Source: Butyrivibrio sp. M55 (GTDB lineage: Bacteria; Bacillota; Clostridia; Lachnospirales; Lachnospiraceae). Taken from it: a stretch of 64,000 bases of DNA. Made by a program: the position numbers and the translations under genes. Shown here piece by piece: positions 52,642-60,800 of the stretch. The DNA is taken from positions 1 through 64,000 of the forward strand of contig NZ_FPCD01000016.1 of NCBI RefSeq assembly GCF_900116865.1. The letters are read 5' to 3'. The notes under the pieces are model-generated. The model was given only the letters and a program-made list of their open reading frames with translations. It searched no databases and was not told where the DNA came from. Each line of letters opens with the position of its first letter. Positions within the stretch are counted from its first letter, which is position 1.

Positions 52642-54189
52642 ATGGAAGATAAAAGAGACGATAACTTCGATTTCAGAGAAGTTACAGACGAAGAACTAAA
52701 TAACAAAGACACAAAAGATACAGAAGACACCACTTCAAACAACGACAGCAATGACAATAATGACAAGTCGGAGTTTGAAGATGTCTGCTTCGTGTGCAGA
52801 AGACCTGAGAGCAAGGCGGGCAAGATGTTCCACCTTCCCAATAATATCTGCATCTGTGAAGACTGTATGCACAAGACAATGGATACGGTCACACAGTTTG
52901 ATTATCAGAATCTTCTGAATAACCCCAATCTTATGAATGAACTCAATAAGAATATGGGGACATTTCCAAATGTGAGCTTTTTCAACTTAGGCGATATGCC
53001 CGGTGATTTCAATATGGGTGGCATTCCCAACTCACAGAAGATCAAGAAAAAAAGCGAAGCAAAATCAAAACCCGTTATAGACATAAGGAACATTCCCGCT
53101 CCTCACAAGATTAAGGCCAAACTTGACGAATTTATCATAGGGCAGGACAAGGCCAAAAAAGTCATGTCTGTAGCGGTTTACAACCACTATAAGAGGGTTG
53201 CGACAGATACCATGGACGAGATTGAGATTGAAAAATCAAACATTCTTCTCCTTGGTCCCACAGGTAGCGGTAAGACTTATCTTGTTAAGACTCTTGCCAA
53301 GCTTCTCGATGTTCCGCTTGCTATTGCAGATGCAACATCACTTACAGAAGCAGGCTACATCGGGGATGATATCGAAAGCGTTGTAAGTAAGCTCCTTGCA
53401 GCTTCAGGCAACGATGTAGAAAAGACAGAACACGGCATTATCTTTATCGATGAGATAGACAAGATTGCCAAAAAGAAAAATACAACAGCAAGGGACGTAA
53501 GCGGCGAATCCGTTCAGCAGGGAATGCTTAAGCTTCTCGAAGGCTCAAATGTAGAAGTTCCCGTAGGAGCAGGAAGCAAAAACGCCATGGTTCCTCTTGC
53601 CACAGTAAACACCAGAAACATCCTGTTTATCTGCGGCGGTGCTTTCCCCGACCTCGAGGACATCATCACTCAGAGACTTAATAAACAGACTTCAATCGGT
53701 TTTGATGCCGATCTAAAGGATAAATATGCAGATGACCCCAACGTCCTTTCCAATGTAACGGTTGAGGATCTTAAGAAGTTCGGTATGATACCCGAATTTC
53801 TCGGAAGACTTCCGATCATCTGTACATTACAGGCTCTTACCAAAGAAATGCTTATCAAGATTCTCAAAGAGCCAAAGAATGCAATCCTTAAGCAGTATCA
53901 AAAGCTCCTTGCTCTTGATGAGGTCGATCTTAGATTTGACGACAGCGCTCTCGAAGCAATCGCTGAGAAAGCACTGGAAAAAGAAACCGGTGCGCGTGCC
54001 CTCAGAGCCATCATCGAAGATTTCATGCTTGATATCATGTATGAGATTCCCAAAGATGACAACATCGGACGCGTAACCATTACAAGAGACTACATAGAAG
54101 GAAAAGCTTCACCTCTTATCGAGATACGAGGCGAAGGTATTCACCCTCAGATTCCTGTATTTAACAAGGAACAGGCCACTCTTGTATAA
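52642..54189 (+). CDS. clpX: ATP-dependent Clp protease ATP-binding subunit ClpX
   Basis: A 515-residue unfoldase. Seen: an acidic, Asn/Thr-rich N-terminal extension (1-44); the zinc-binding domain with Cys49, Cys52, Cys72 and Cys75; a long Asn/Met/Phe-rich linker (about 85-145); Walker A LLLGPTGSGKTYLVKTLAKL; Walker B GIIFIDEIDKIAKK; GYIGDDIESVVSKLLAASGN; and sensor 2 EKETGARALRAIIEDFMLDI. The typical length is about 420, so the extra length is in the extension and linker. No clpP lies next to it. The ATG follows GGAG. Confidence 0.93.
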   Translation: MEDKRDDNFDFREVTDEELNNKDTKDTEDTTSNNDSNDNNDKSEFEDVCFVCRRPESKAGKMFHLPNNICICEDCMHKTMDTVTQFDYQNLLNNPNLMNELNKNMGTFPNVSFFNLGDMPGDFNMGGIPNSQKIKKKSEAKSKPVIDIRNIPAPHKIKAKLDEFIIGQDKAKKVMSVAVYNHYKRVATDTMDEIEIEKSNILLLGPTGSGKTYLVKTLAKLLDVPLAIADATSLTEAGYIGDDIESVVSKLLAASGNDVEKTEHGIIFIDEIDKIAKKKNTTARDVSGESVQQGMLKLLEGSNVEVPVGAGSKNAMVPLATVNTRNILFICGGAFPDLEDIITQRLNKQTSIGFDADLKDKYADDPNVLSNVTVEDLKKFGMIPEFLGRLPIICTLQALTKEMLIKILKEPKNAILKQYQKLLALDEVDLRFDDSALEAIAEKALEKETGARALRAIIEDFMLDIMYEIPKDDNIGRVTITRDYIEGKASPLIEIRGEGIHPQIPVFNKEQATLV

Positions 54190-54208
54190 GATTTGATCAA
54201 AAAAATTT

Positions 54209-54253
54209 GAGGCAGTTCAAAATGATTTTCCATTTTGAACCGCCTCTTTTATT
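54209..54253. terminator. Bidirectional terminator between clpX and htrA
   Basis: A 16-bp stem (54209-54224 with 54231-54246, one mismatch), followed by TTTTATTT on the plus strand and AAATTTTTTT on the minus strand. Confidence 0.88.
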
Positions 54254-54286
54254 TAATACTTTTCTGTTATCTTTCTTATCTTAATA

Positions 54287-55810
54287 TCAGCCGCCTGTTC
54301 CTGCCTTCTCATCATCTGAAGCACTATCGGATTCCGCATTGGAATTATTATCATCCGATGAACCTATATTCTTATTGGACAGCTGAACCGTAACATCTAT
54401 CGTATCGTACTGATTTCCGTTAGGCCTTAGTATTGTTATATTAACCGAAGTTCCAACCGAATAGTATCTAAGCTTCGAATGAAGCTCTTCCATAGAACCG
54501 ATCTCTGATCCGTCAAACTTCACTATGACATCGCCCTTTTCGATACCGGCTTTTTCTGCTCCGCCTCCGGGAATAGTCTCATATACATATACGCCCTGAG
54601 GAATACCATATTTCATTGTATCTTCAGCAGAAACGCTTATACCCTGGATTCCAATAACTCCCTGGTCTTCTTCTTTTACTTTCTTTTTGGTCTCCTGGTT
54701 CATAAGCTCTTCAATCTTAGGCTTAGCAAGTGAGATAGGAATAGCATATCCCATACCTTCAACTGCCGCTTCACCGATCTTAATAGAGTTAATACCGATT
54801 ACTTCACCTTTGATATTAAGGAGTGCACCACCTGAGTTACCGGGGTTAATAGCTGCATCTGTCTGAATATATATTTTGGATGAACCCTCGCCCATATCAA
54901 ACTTTCTGTTGACCGCTGAGATAACACCTGTAGATACAGACTGACCATATCCAAGAGCATTACCGATCGCGATAGCGGGCTCACCAAGCGTAAGCGCGTT
55001 ACTGTCACCAAGTGTGGCAACTTTAATCTTTGACGCCGTATCAGCAGGAATATCCTTAAGAGATACAGCAATTACCGCAAGATCCATCTCGGGGTCTGGT
55101 CCCTTTAGATCTGCCTGAACAGCTTTTTTAGCCGCCTCTTCATCGGATGATCCATCGGAAAAGATAACTTCGATTGAATCAGCTCCGTCTACTACGTGGA
55201 AGTTTGTTGCGATCAAAAGCTCCGAATCATTCTTGCCGACAATAATTCCGCTTCCTGATGCATAAAGCCCCTCTGATTCCTGACCGTATCCGAAAAAGTT
55301 TGATGATTTGATACGGTTATTATGAATGATAACCATTGAAGGCATAACTTCCTGAACAACACCTGTAACGTCCGTTACTGTAGCTTTTCCCACGTTTGAT
55401 ACCGTCGTGGTAGCTATATTATCCGGATTTGCACCGGTATTCTCTTCTGTCTTCTTAGTATTAAATGAGAACAACGGCTTGTCCTTACCGTATGTTCGAT
55501 ACAAATATCCGCCTGCGCCAATTCCACCGACAATCGCAAGCAACACAATAATTGAAACTAAAATCTTCAGACCTCTCTTCTTAGCCGGTCTTTCCATATT
55601 ACCCATAGCATTCCCCATTGTACTTCCTGCATTTGAATATTGATAGGCTCCGTAATTATTCCCGCCGTTTCCATATCCATATGCGCTCTTTCCTGTCAAA
55701 TCTCCGTTATATGTCTTATCATCGGAATAATTATAGTTAGTGTAGTTATAACTGTTGTATGAGTTTGACGAATTTACACCACTGTTTTCTTTGGTAACAT
55801 CTTCATACAT
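54287..55810 (-). CDS. HtrA/DegP-family membrane-anchored serine protease
   Basis: A 507-residue protease. Seen: an N-terminal cytosolic Asn/Ser/Tyr-rich tail (1-75), a membrane helix (about 84-106), and a trypsin-like domain with His in LLIATNFHVVDGADSIEV, Asp in DPEMDLAVIAV and Ser in AAINPGNSGGALLNIKGEVI. A C-terminal PDZ domain follows (GVYVYETIPGGGAEKAGIEK GDVIVKFDG). It should degrade or refold misfolded proteins outside the membrane. It is monocistronic. Confidence 0.92.
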   Translation of the reverse strand: MYEDVTKENSGVNSSNSYNSYNYTNYNYSDDKTYNGDLTGKSAYGYGNGGNNYGAYQYSNAGSTMGNAMGNMERPAKKRGLKILVSIIVLLAIVGGIGAGGYLYRTYGKDKPLFSFNTKKTEENTGANPDNIATTTVSNVGKATVTDVTGVVQEVMPSMVIIHNNRIKSSNFFGYGQESEGLYASGSGIIVGKNDSELLIATNFHVVDGADSIEVIFSDGSSDEEAAKKAVQADLKGPDPEMDLAVIAVSLKDIPADTASKIKVATLGDSNALTLGEPAIAIGNALGYGQSVSTGVISAVNRKFDMGEGSSKIYIQTDAAINPGNSGGALLNIKGEVIGINSIKIGEAAVEGMGYAIPISLAKPKIEELMNQETKKKVKEEDQGVIGIQGISVSAEDTMKYGIPQGVYVYETIPGGGAEKAGIEKGDVIVKFDGSEIGSMEELHSKLRYYSVGTSVNITILRPNGNQYDTIDVTVQLSNKNIGSSDDNNSNAESDSASDDEKAGTGG

Positions 55811-55910
55811 AGTATCTACCTTCTTCCTTTTTTCTATTTGTTAAAATAAGTATAGTTTCATTATGTGTCGAAATTGTGTTTATTTTATTATAAAAAAATA
55901 ACGTAAATTT

Positions 55911-56180
55911 TTAATAGTCTTCTTCGATAACTTGTATCTCCATATAATCAAACTCAATCTGCTCCACAAAGGCGTCTTTGTTGAATCGACACTTTGAATG
56001 GATCTGGAAATCTTTTACTATATTATCAAGCCAAATAGGTTTGGAAAGGTCCATTTCATAACATGCCTTCTCAATGGCATTCATTACTTTATGTGTTCTT
56101 GTATCGTTTGATTCGTCGCAAACGACCATATCTTTTATAAGGTGGTTGTCTTCCACCAATCTTACCCAAAGTCTAAACAT
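55911..56180 (-). CDS. Conserved Lachnospiraceae-type small protein, unknown function
   Basis: An 89-residue protein starting MFRLWVRLVEDNHLIKDMVV, with NAIEKACYEMDLSKPIWLDN and EQIEFDYMEIQVIEED. I recall near-identical small proteins across Lachnospiraceae but no function. The ATG at 56180 has TAGGAGAT upstream; an earlier in-frame start has none. It follows the galE terminator, so it may rely on its own promoter or readthrough. Confidence 0.65.
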   Translation of the reverse strand: MFRLWVRLVEDNHLIKDMVVCDESNDTRTHKVMNAIEKACYEMDLSKPIWLDNIVKDFQIHSKCRFNKDAFVEQIEFDYMEIQVIEEDY

Positions 56181-56204
56181 CTTATCTCCTGCTATTCCGA
56201 TAGT

Positions 56205-56242
56205 AAAAACCGGTCGCATGTTCCCTACAGAGCATACGACCG
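56205..56242 (-). terminator. Terminator of the galE operon
   Basis: Ten pairs (56211-56220 with 56233-56242, one wobble), followed by GTTTTTACT on the minus strand. Confidence 0.8.
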
Positions 56243-56261
56243 ACATATTTTTACATCTTAA

Positions 56262-57278
56262 TTATTCATCATATCCGTTAGGATTCTGGCTCTGCCATCT
56301 CCATGAATCAGCGCACATCTCTTTTATACCATACTGTGCATGCCAGCCAAGCTCTTTTCCTGCTTTATCCGCATTAGAATAACACGTAGCAATATCACCT
56401 GCGCGTCTGGGCTTGATCTCATAAGGGATCTTAACTCCCGTTGCTTCCTCAAAGTTCTTGACTATATCAAGAACACTGTATCCAACACCTGTGCCAAGAT
56501 TATAGATATTAAGTCCGCTTCCGGGCTCAAATTTCTTAAGCGCCTTAACATGTCCGAGTGCAAGATCCACAACGTGGATGTAATCGCGCACGCCGGTTCC
56601 GTCATGTGTATCATAATCGTTACCGAATACATTGAGCTGAGGGAGCTTTCCTACAGCAACCTGTGTGATATAAGGCATAAGGTTGTTAGGGATTCCATTC
56701 GGATTCTCTCCCATTGTTCCGCTCTTATGTGCTCCGATAGGATTGAAGTAACGAAGAAGAACAACGTTCCACTCGTTATCAGCCTTATAAATATCGGAAA
56801 GTACCTGCTCAAGCATTGATTTGGTCCATCCGTAAGGGTTTGTGCATGTTCCCTTAGGGCACTCCTCAGTGATCGGAATAAAAGCGGGATCTCCGTATAC
56901 AGTCGCCGATGATGAGAAGATTATGTTCTTACAGTTATGCTTTCTCATAACATCAACAAGTGTAAGTGTTCCCGAGATGTTATTCTCATAGTATTCCCAA
57001 GGTTTCTCAACAGATTCTCCAACTGCCTTAAGTCCTGCAAAATGGATAACTCCGTCAATTTTTTCTTTTGAAAAGATTTCTTCAAGACCTTCACGGTCTC
57101 TGATATCTGTCTCGTAGAAAGGTACTTTTTTGCCAGTGATCGCTTCAATTCTTCCGATTACTTTCTTGCTCGCATTGGCAAGGTTGTCCATTATGACAAC
57201 ATCGTATCCGGCGTTCTGAAGTTCAACAACAGTGTGAGAGCCGATGTAACCTGCTCCTCCTGTTACCAGTATAGTCAT
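56262..57278 (-). CDS. galE: UDP-glucose 4-epimerase
   Basis: A 338-residue short-chain dehydrogenase-type epimerase. Seen: [20 protein letters not shown] (NAD site), [20 protein letters not shown], and the catalytic [10 protein letters not shown] (Tyr-x3-Lys). It follows the UDP-sugar pyrophosphorylase gene by 40 bases. Together they could make UDP-galactose from glucose 1-phosphate for surface sugars. Confidence 0.94.
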   Translation of the reverse strand: MTILVTGGAGYIGSHTVVELQNAGYDVVIMDNLANASKKVIGRIEAITGKKVPFYETDIRDREGLEEIFSKEKIDGVIHFAGLKAVGESVEKPWEYYENNISGTLTLVDVMRKHNCKNIIFSSSATVYGDPAFIPITEECPKGTCTNPYGWTKSMLEQVLSDIYKADNEWNVVLLRYFNPIGAHKSGTMGENPNGIPNNLMPYITQVAVGKLPQLNVFGNDYDTHDGTGVRDYIHVVDLALGHVKALKKFEPGSGLNIYNLGTGVGYSVLDIVKNFEEATGVKIPYEIKPRRAGDIATCYSNADKAGKELGWHAQYGIKEMCADSWRWQSQNPNGYDE

Positions 57279-57318
57279 ATTACTACCTTCTTTCTGTCAT
57301 TCAAATTTCTGCGTATGA

Positions 57319-58548
57319 TCAAAGCTCGATTCCGTTCTTCTTGCAAAGTTCTCTTGCAGACTCTACAGAATCAACACCTGTCTTGTTCTTGATAGGTGCA
57401 AACTCATGCTCTCTTACTACCTCATAAGGAAGGCATGTATCAAGCATGTGGATCATATCAAGAACGAGCTGCTCAAACTTGCATCCGTTCGGTGACTCGG
57501 GCTTAACGAGATTAGCATTCTCGTCTATATATGGGATTTTCTTCTCAACAACGTGAAGAGGAAGTTCCTTCTGAGCGATTTCATAGAGAGCTTTCTCATT
57601 GAACATATAATTGAGGATAACTCCGTAGTTGTAAGCAGGATCGCCGTTCTCGTCCTTAGCATCCATCATCTCCTGTGAGAGCTCGTAGTACTCTACGATT
57701 GAAGGCTTGCCATCTTCAAGACACATAACGCCTACTTTTTCGTCGGGAGCGTTCTTCCTTACAACCTTGGCTCCGCAAGAAACCTTAGCTGCAACTGTAG
57801 CTCCTACAAAGCAAGGATCTGCAATTCTCTGAAGAACGTTGTCTACTGCAAAAATGTCTATCCATTCGATGCCCTCTTTTACGATGACATCACGAAGACC
57901 GGCCTTAAGAAGTGATGAATACCAGCCGGCGTTACCATTGGGAGAAGTTGAGATTCTTGACTTGCTCTCCATGTATACCTTTCCGTCATAATCGGATGCC
58001 GGTGCCATCTCCTGCTTAAAGAATGTGATCTTATCTTCAGGATAACCGAAGAAGTTTTTCTCCTTAAGGAAATTAACAGTAGCATCATTGTTCTTTTCAC
58101 TTGTCATAATGAAAAGACGGATGTATGTGCCATCTGCCTGCTTAACTGTATCAAGAAGGTTCTCGATTATTCTCTGGAAGATATAAACAGGCTTGGTTAT
58201 ACCGATGTCATACATTCCTTTCGGATTGTCGGATCCAAGTCTTGTTCCCATTCCACCTGCAAGAAGAACTGCGGCAACTTTGCCTGCCTTGATTGTCTCA
58301 ACGCCAAGCTTAGTAAACTCGTCTTTCCTCTTCTCAATCTCTGATACCTGAAGAGCCGCCAAAGGTGCAAACTCTCCTCTTTCGTCAGCATGTCCAAGAT
58401 TCTTACAATTTGCAAGTACCGCAAAATCCGTGTCCTCAACCTGCGCAAGAAGCTCCTGCTTCTCAGAATCGCTAAGTTCGGAATAGTACTTAAGTACATG
58501 CTCCTGTCCGTACTTCTGTAATTTCTCTTTTGCTTCTTCGATGTTCAT
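57319..58548 (-). CDS. UDPGP-type UTP--sugar-1-phosphate uridylyltransferase
   Basis: A 409-residue nucleotidyltransferase of the eukaryote-like UDPGP/UAP1 fold, not the bacterial GalU type. Seen: the nucleotide motif VLLAGGMGTRLGSDNPKGMY, EKITFFKQEMAPASDYDGKV, SPNGNAGWYSSLLKAGL, IDIFAVDNVLQRIADPCFVG, and EYYELSQEMMDAKDENGDPA. The sugar may be glucose 1-phosphate or N-acetylglucosamine 1-phosphate; adjacency to galE favours glucose. The ATG follows GGAGGG. Confidence 0.82.
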   Translation of the reverse strand: MNIEEAKEKLQKYGQEHVLKYYSELSDSEKQELLAQVEDTDFAVLANCKNLGHADERGEFAPLAALQVSEIEKRKDEFTKLGVETIKAGKVAAVLLAGGMGTRLGSDNPKGMYDIGITKPVYIFQRIIENLLDTVKQADGTYIRLFIMTSEKNNDATVNFLKEKNFFGYPEDKITFFKQEMAPASDYDGKVYMESKSRISTSPNGNAGWYSSLLKAGLRDVIVKEGIEWIDIFAVDNVLQRIADPCFVGATVAAKVSCGAKVVRKNAPDEKVGVMCLEDGKPSIVEYYELSQEMMDAKDENGDPAYNYGVILNYMFNEKALYEIAQKELPLHVVEKKIPYIDENANLVKPESPNGCKFEQLVLDMIHMLDTCLPYEVVREHEFAPIKNKTGVDSVESARELCKKNGIEL

Positions 58549-58576
58549 TTTTTAATTTCCCTCCGTTTATAAACAT

Positions 58577-58612
58577 TTTTGGACGCTCCGCGCTTTTGCA
58601 CTGAGCGTCCAA
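58577..58612 (-). terminator. Terminator of the GH25 gene
   Basis: TTGGACGCTC (58579-58588) and GAGCGTCCAA (58603-58612). On the minus strand it is followed by AAAATGTTTAT, a weak T tract. Confidence 0.65.
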
Positions 58613-58627
58613 CCCCTCATTATTATA

Positions 58628-60379
58628 TTAATTAGCCGGTGCCGCGGGAGCTGTCTGTGCTGAAGCTCCTGCTGAAGCAGCGGGTGTTGAGGCTCCTGTT
58701 GATGCAGCCGCACCTGCGTCAGGTGCCGGAGCCGGAAGTGGTGTTCCGGGTGTCCAACCTGCAGGATCTGCAAGGAGACCGTTCTTATCAAATGTGCATG
58801 ACACATTCTCAAGTACTGCAGTTGTCTTTACAAGCATCTTACCTGTGTTGCCGTCAAAGTAACGCCATCCGTCAGGCTGCTGAACCCATCCTACAGTTCT
58901 GTGTCCGTCCTTAGGCTCAAGATAGTATACTCCGTCAGGAAGTGAAGCCATTCCTACAACCATCTTACCATCTGCGCCAAAGTAATATCTCTGGCCTTCG
59001 ATATCGCTCCATCCTGTAACCATCTTTCCGTCAGGTCCGAAGTAATATCTTCCTGTAGCAATCTCTCCTGACCAACCTGTCTGCATTACGCCTTCAGGAT
59101 TAAAGAGATAGTTAGCCTTTTCAATAGTCTGATTACCTGTAACCGCAACATGATCCTGGTTAAAGAAGAACTTCTGTTCCTGCTCGTTTGAATACCAGCC
59201 CTTGATAGCTGCGCCGTCTGAGCCAAACATATACTTGCCTGTCTCAAGTGCAACCATACCGGTCTGCATTACACCCTGAGGATTGAACATGTAGAGCTTA
59301 TCTCCAACCTGTGTAAGACCTGTGTGCATCTTATACTCATCATCAAAATAGTGAACGCCGTCTTCAAGAGGTACAAGACCTTTCTGGCATACACCGTCTG
59401 CATTTGCGTAGTAAACAGTTCCTCCGAGGTTAAGAAGTCCTGTTCTCTTTACGCCTGCTTCATCAAAGTAATAGCGCTTGCCTTCGATATCGGCAAATCC
59501 TGTCTTGGCAAGACCGCCTGCTGTAGGATCGAGATAATAGATTCCGCTCTCGTCCTGGAACCAGCCTGTCTGGATATATCCGTTAGGATCGGCATGGTAT
59601 TTCTTGTTTTCAAGATTAATCCATCCGAACTGCTTACGGAAGTTGTGATAATAGAATGTATGTCCGCCCCAGCTGTTGAAACCTTCAGGAATAATTCTTG
59701 TGAAATAATCCGAGTAAAGGTGATCGACATCAACTCTTCCTGGAATTCCGGGATATGTTGCATGGCTGCTTGACTGCCACATTACGTAATCGCCCGGATA
59801 ATCACAGGCAACATCGTACTGAGCAACCCACTTTGGTGCTGAAACAGCAGGCATTCTCTGCATGAACCAGTTTCTATTGGCATAAACCAATGTCTCATAA
59901 CCTGCGCCATTAAGTATTCCACAGAATGTATCTGCAATAGCCTGAAGCTGTGCAGCGTTTAGTCCCTTCTGGACATTATCCTCTATATCGATTGCAACCG
60001 GAAATGTAACTGCATACGGAGCAATCCAAGCAAGAACCTGATTAGCCTCCACGGCCGCTGCCTCCGGTGTTGTTGCATAAGAATAGATATAAATACCTGT
60101 TCTGATGCCTGCCGCATTTGCGCCATTAATATTGTTGACGAACTGTTCGTCCTGTCCCTTTTTCATTGTTCCCACACGTATCATGGCAAATCTGATACCT
60201 GCTGCCTTAACCTGTTGCCAGTTGATTGCCCCCTGAAACTTGGATACGTCAATACCTGTAGCCAATTCAGGACCTACCGCACGTGCACTTGCACTTACGC
60301 CGGCAATAGGAGTAAAGAATATAGCAGCCGACATACCGACAGCCCCCAGTGATCTAACAATCTTCGAAACTTTTCTCAT
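58628..60379 (-). CDS. Secreted GH25 lysozyme with cell-wall-binding repeats
   Basis: A 583-residue protein. Seen: a signal peptide (about 1-31); a GH25 domain (about 38-235) with TGIDVSKFQGAINWQQVKAA, the catalytic VAIDIEDNVQ and GDYVMWQSSSHATYPG; then about a dozen choline/glucan-binding-type repeats (for example YYFGPDGKMVTGWSDIEGQR); and a Pro/Ala-rich tail. It should cut the glycan strand of peptidoglycan at the cell surface. Its promoter carries a LacI-like palindrome. Confidence 0.9.
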   Translation of the reverse strand: MRKVSKIVRSLGAVGMSAAIFFTPIAGVSASARAVGPELATGIDVSKFQGAINWQQVKAAGIRFAMIRVGTMKKGQDEQFVNNINGANAAGIRTGIYIYSYATTPEAAAVEANQVLAWIAPYAVTFPVAIDIEDNVQKGLNAAQLQAIADTFCGILNGAGYETLVYANRNWFMQRMPAVSAPKWVAQYDVACDYPGDYVMWQSSSHATYPGIPGRVDVDHLYSDYFTRIIPEGFNSWGGHTFYYHNFRKQFGWINLENKKYHADPNGYIQTGWFQDESGIYYLDPTAGGLAKTGFADIEGKRYYFDEAGVKRTGLLNLGGTVYYANADGVCQKGLVPLEDGVHYFDDEYKMHTGLTQVGDKLYMFNPQGVMQTGMVALETGKYMFGSDGAAIKGWYSNEQEQKFFFNQDHVAVTGNQTIEKANYLFNPEGVMQTGWSGEIATGRYYFGPDGKMVTGWSDIEGQRYYFGADGKMVVGMASLPDGVYYLEPKDGHRTVGWVQQPDGWRYFDGNTGKMLVKTTAVLENVSCTFDKNGLLADPAGWTPGTPLPAPAPDAGAAASTGASTPAASAGASAQTAPAAPAN

Positions 60380-60434
60380 TATAATACCTCGCTCCCATTT
60401 TTTTATCGCATTTAATCACACACTTAACGTTCTC

Positions 60435-60464
60435 ATTATATTAGTAAACGTTTACGTAGGTCAA
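60435..60464 (-). promoter_or_regulatory. GH25 promoter with LacI-type palindrome in the spacer
   Basis: On the minus strand TTGACC (60459-60464), an 18-nt spacer, then TATAAT (60435-60440). The spacer holds the perfect palindrome GTAAACGTTTAC (60444-60455), with the central CG typical of LacI/GalR-family operators. Confidence 0.65.
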
Positions 60465-60560
60465 TGGAGAATTGGCATATTTACACTTTATTAACAACTT
60501 ACCTGAAACTAACGGTATCAGAACAGTTCCGATACGTAAAAAAGTTTTTTCGGCGAAATG

Positions 60561-60616
60561 TTGACAACTAAAATTTCATATGTTACTATGCCTATCGTAG
60601 TACATCTATCGTACTA
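60561..60616 (+). promoter_or_regulatory. Promoter of the 60678-62438 unit with an inverted repeat at the start site
   Basis: TTGACA (60561-60566), a 17-nt spacer, then TACTAT (60584-60589). Just past it lies TAGTAC/GTACTA (60598-60603, 60611-60616), within two near-copies of CTATCGTA. The repeats could be an operator or a 5' hairpin. Confidence 0.7.
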
Positions 60617-60677
60617 TGTTAGATGAAGCATATATTGATACTCTTTTACCGAAATATCGCAACAAAGGAGATACGGC

Positions 60678-60779
60678 ATGAAAAACAAAGCATTCAAGGC
60701 AACAAAGTGACTATGCATCCTTTTATGGTTGCTGATAGTATTTATTGCAACAGCAAAAGAATTAATAATAAGGAAATGA
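60678..60779 (+). pseudogene. Tiny membrane-peptide gene with an in-frame TGA
   Basis: The ATG has AAAGGAG seven bases upstream. It encodes MKNKAFKATK, then TGA (60708-60710), then in the same frame LCILLWLLIVFIATAKELIIRK and a second TGA. Read through, it is a 33-residue single-span membrane peptide with basic flanks; a Trp at the stop (TGG to TGA) would restore it. The short front part alone could instead be a leader peptide for the next gene. It shares a promoter with the 545-residue membrane protein. Confidence 0.45.
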
Positions 60780-60800
60780 CATCTAAGGAAAAAGACAGAA

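Noticed and set aside
60708-60710. Selenocysteine reading of the in-frame TGA
   Set aside because: No SECIS-like hairpin follows, and the context is a membrane helix start, where a Trp-to-stop change is simpler.
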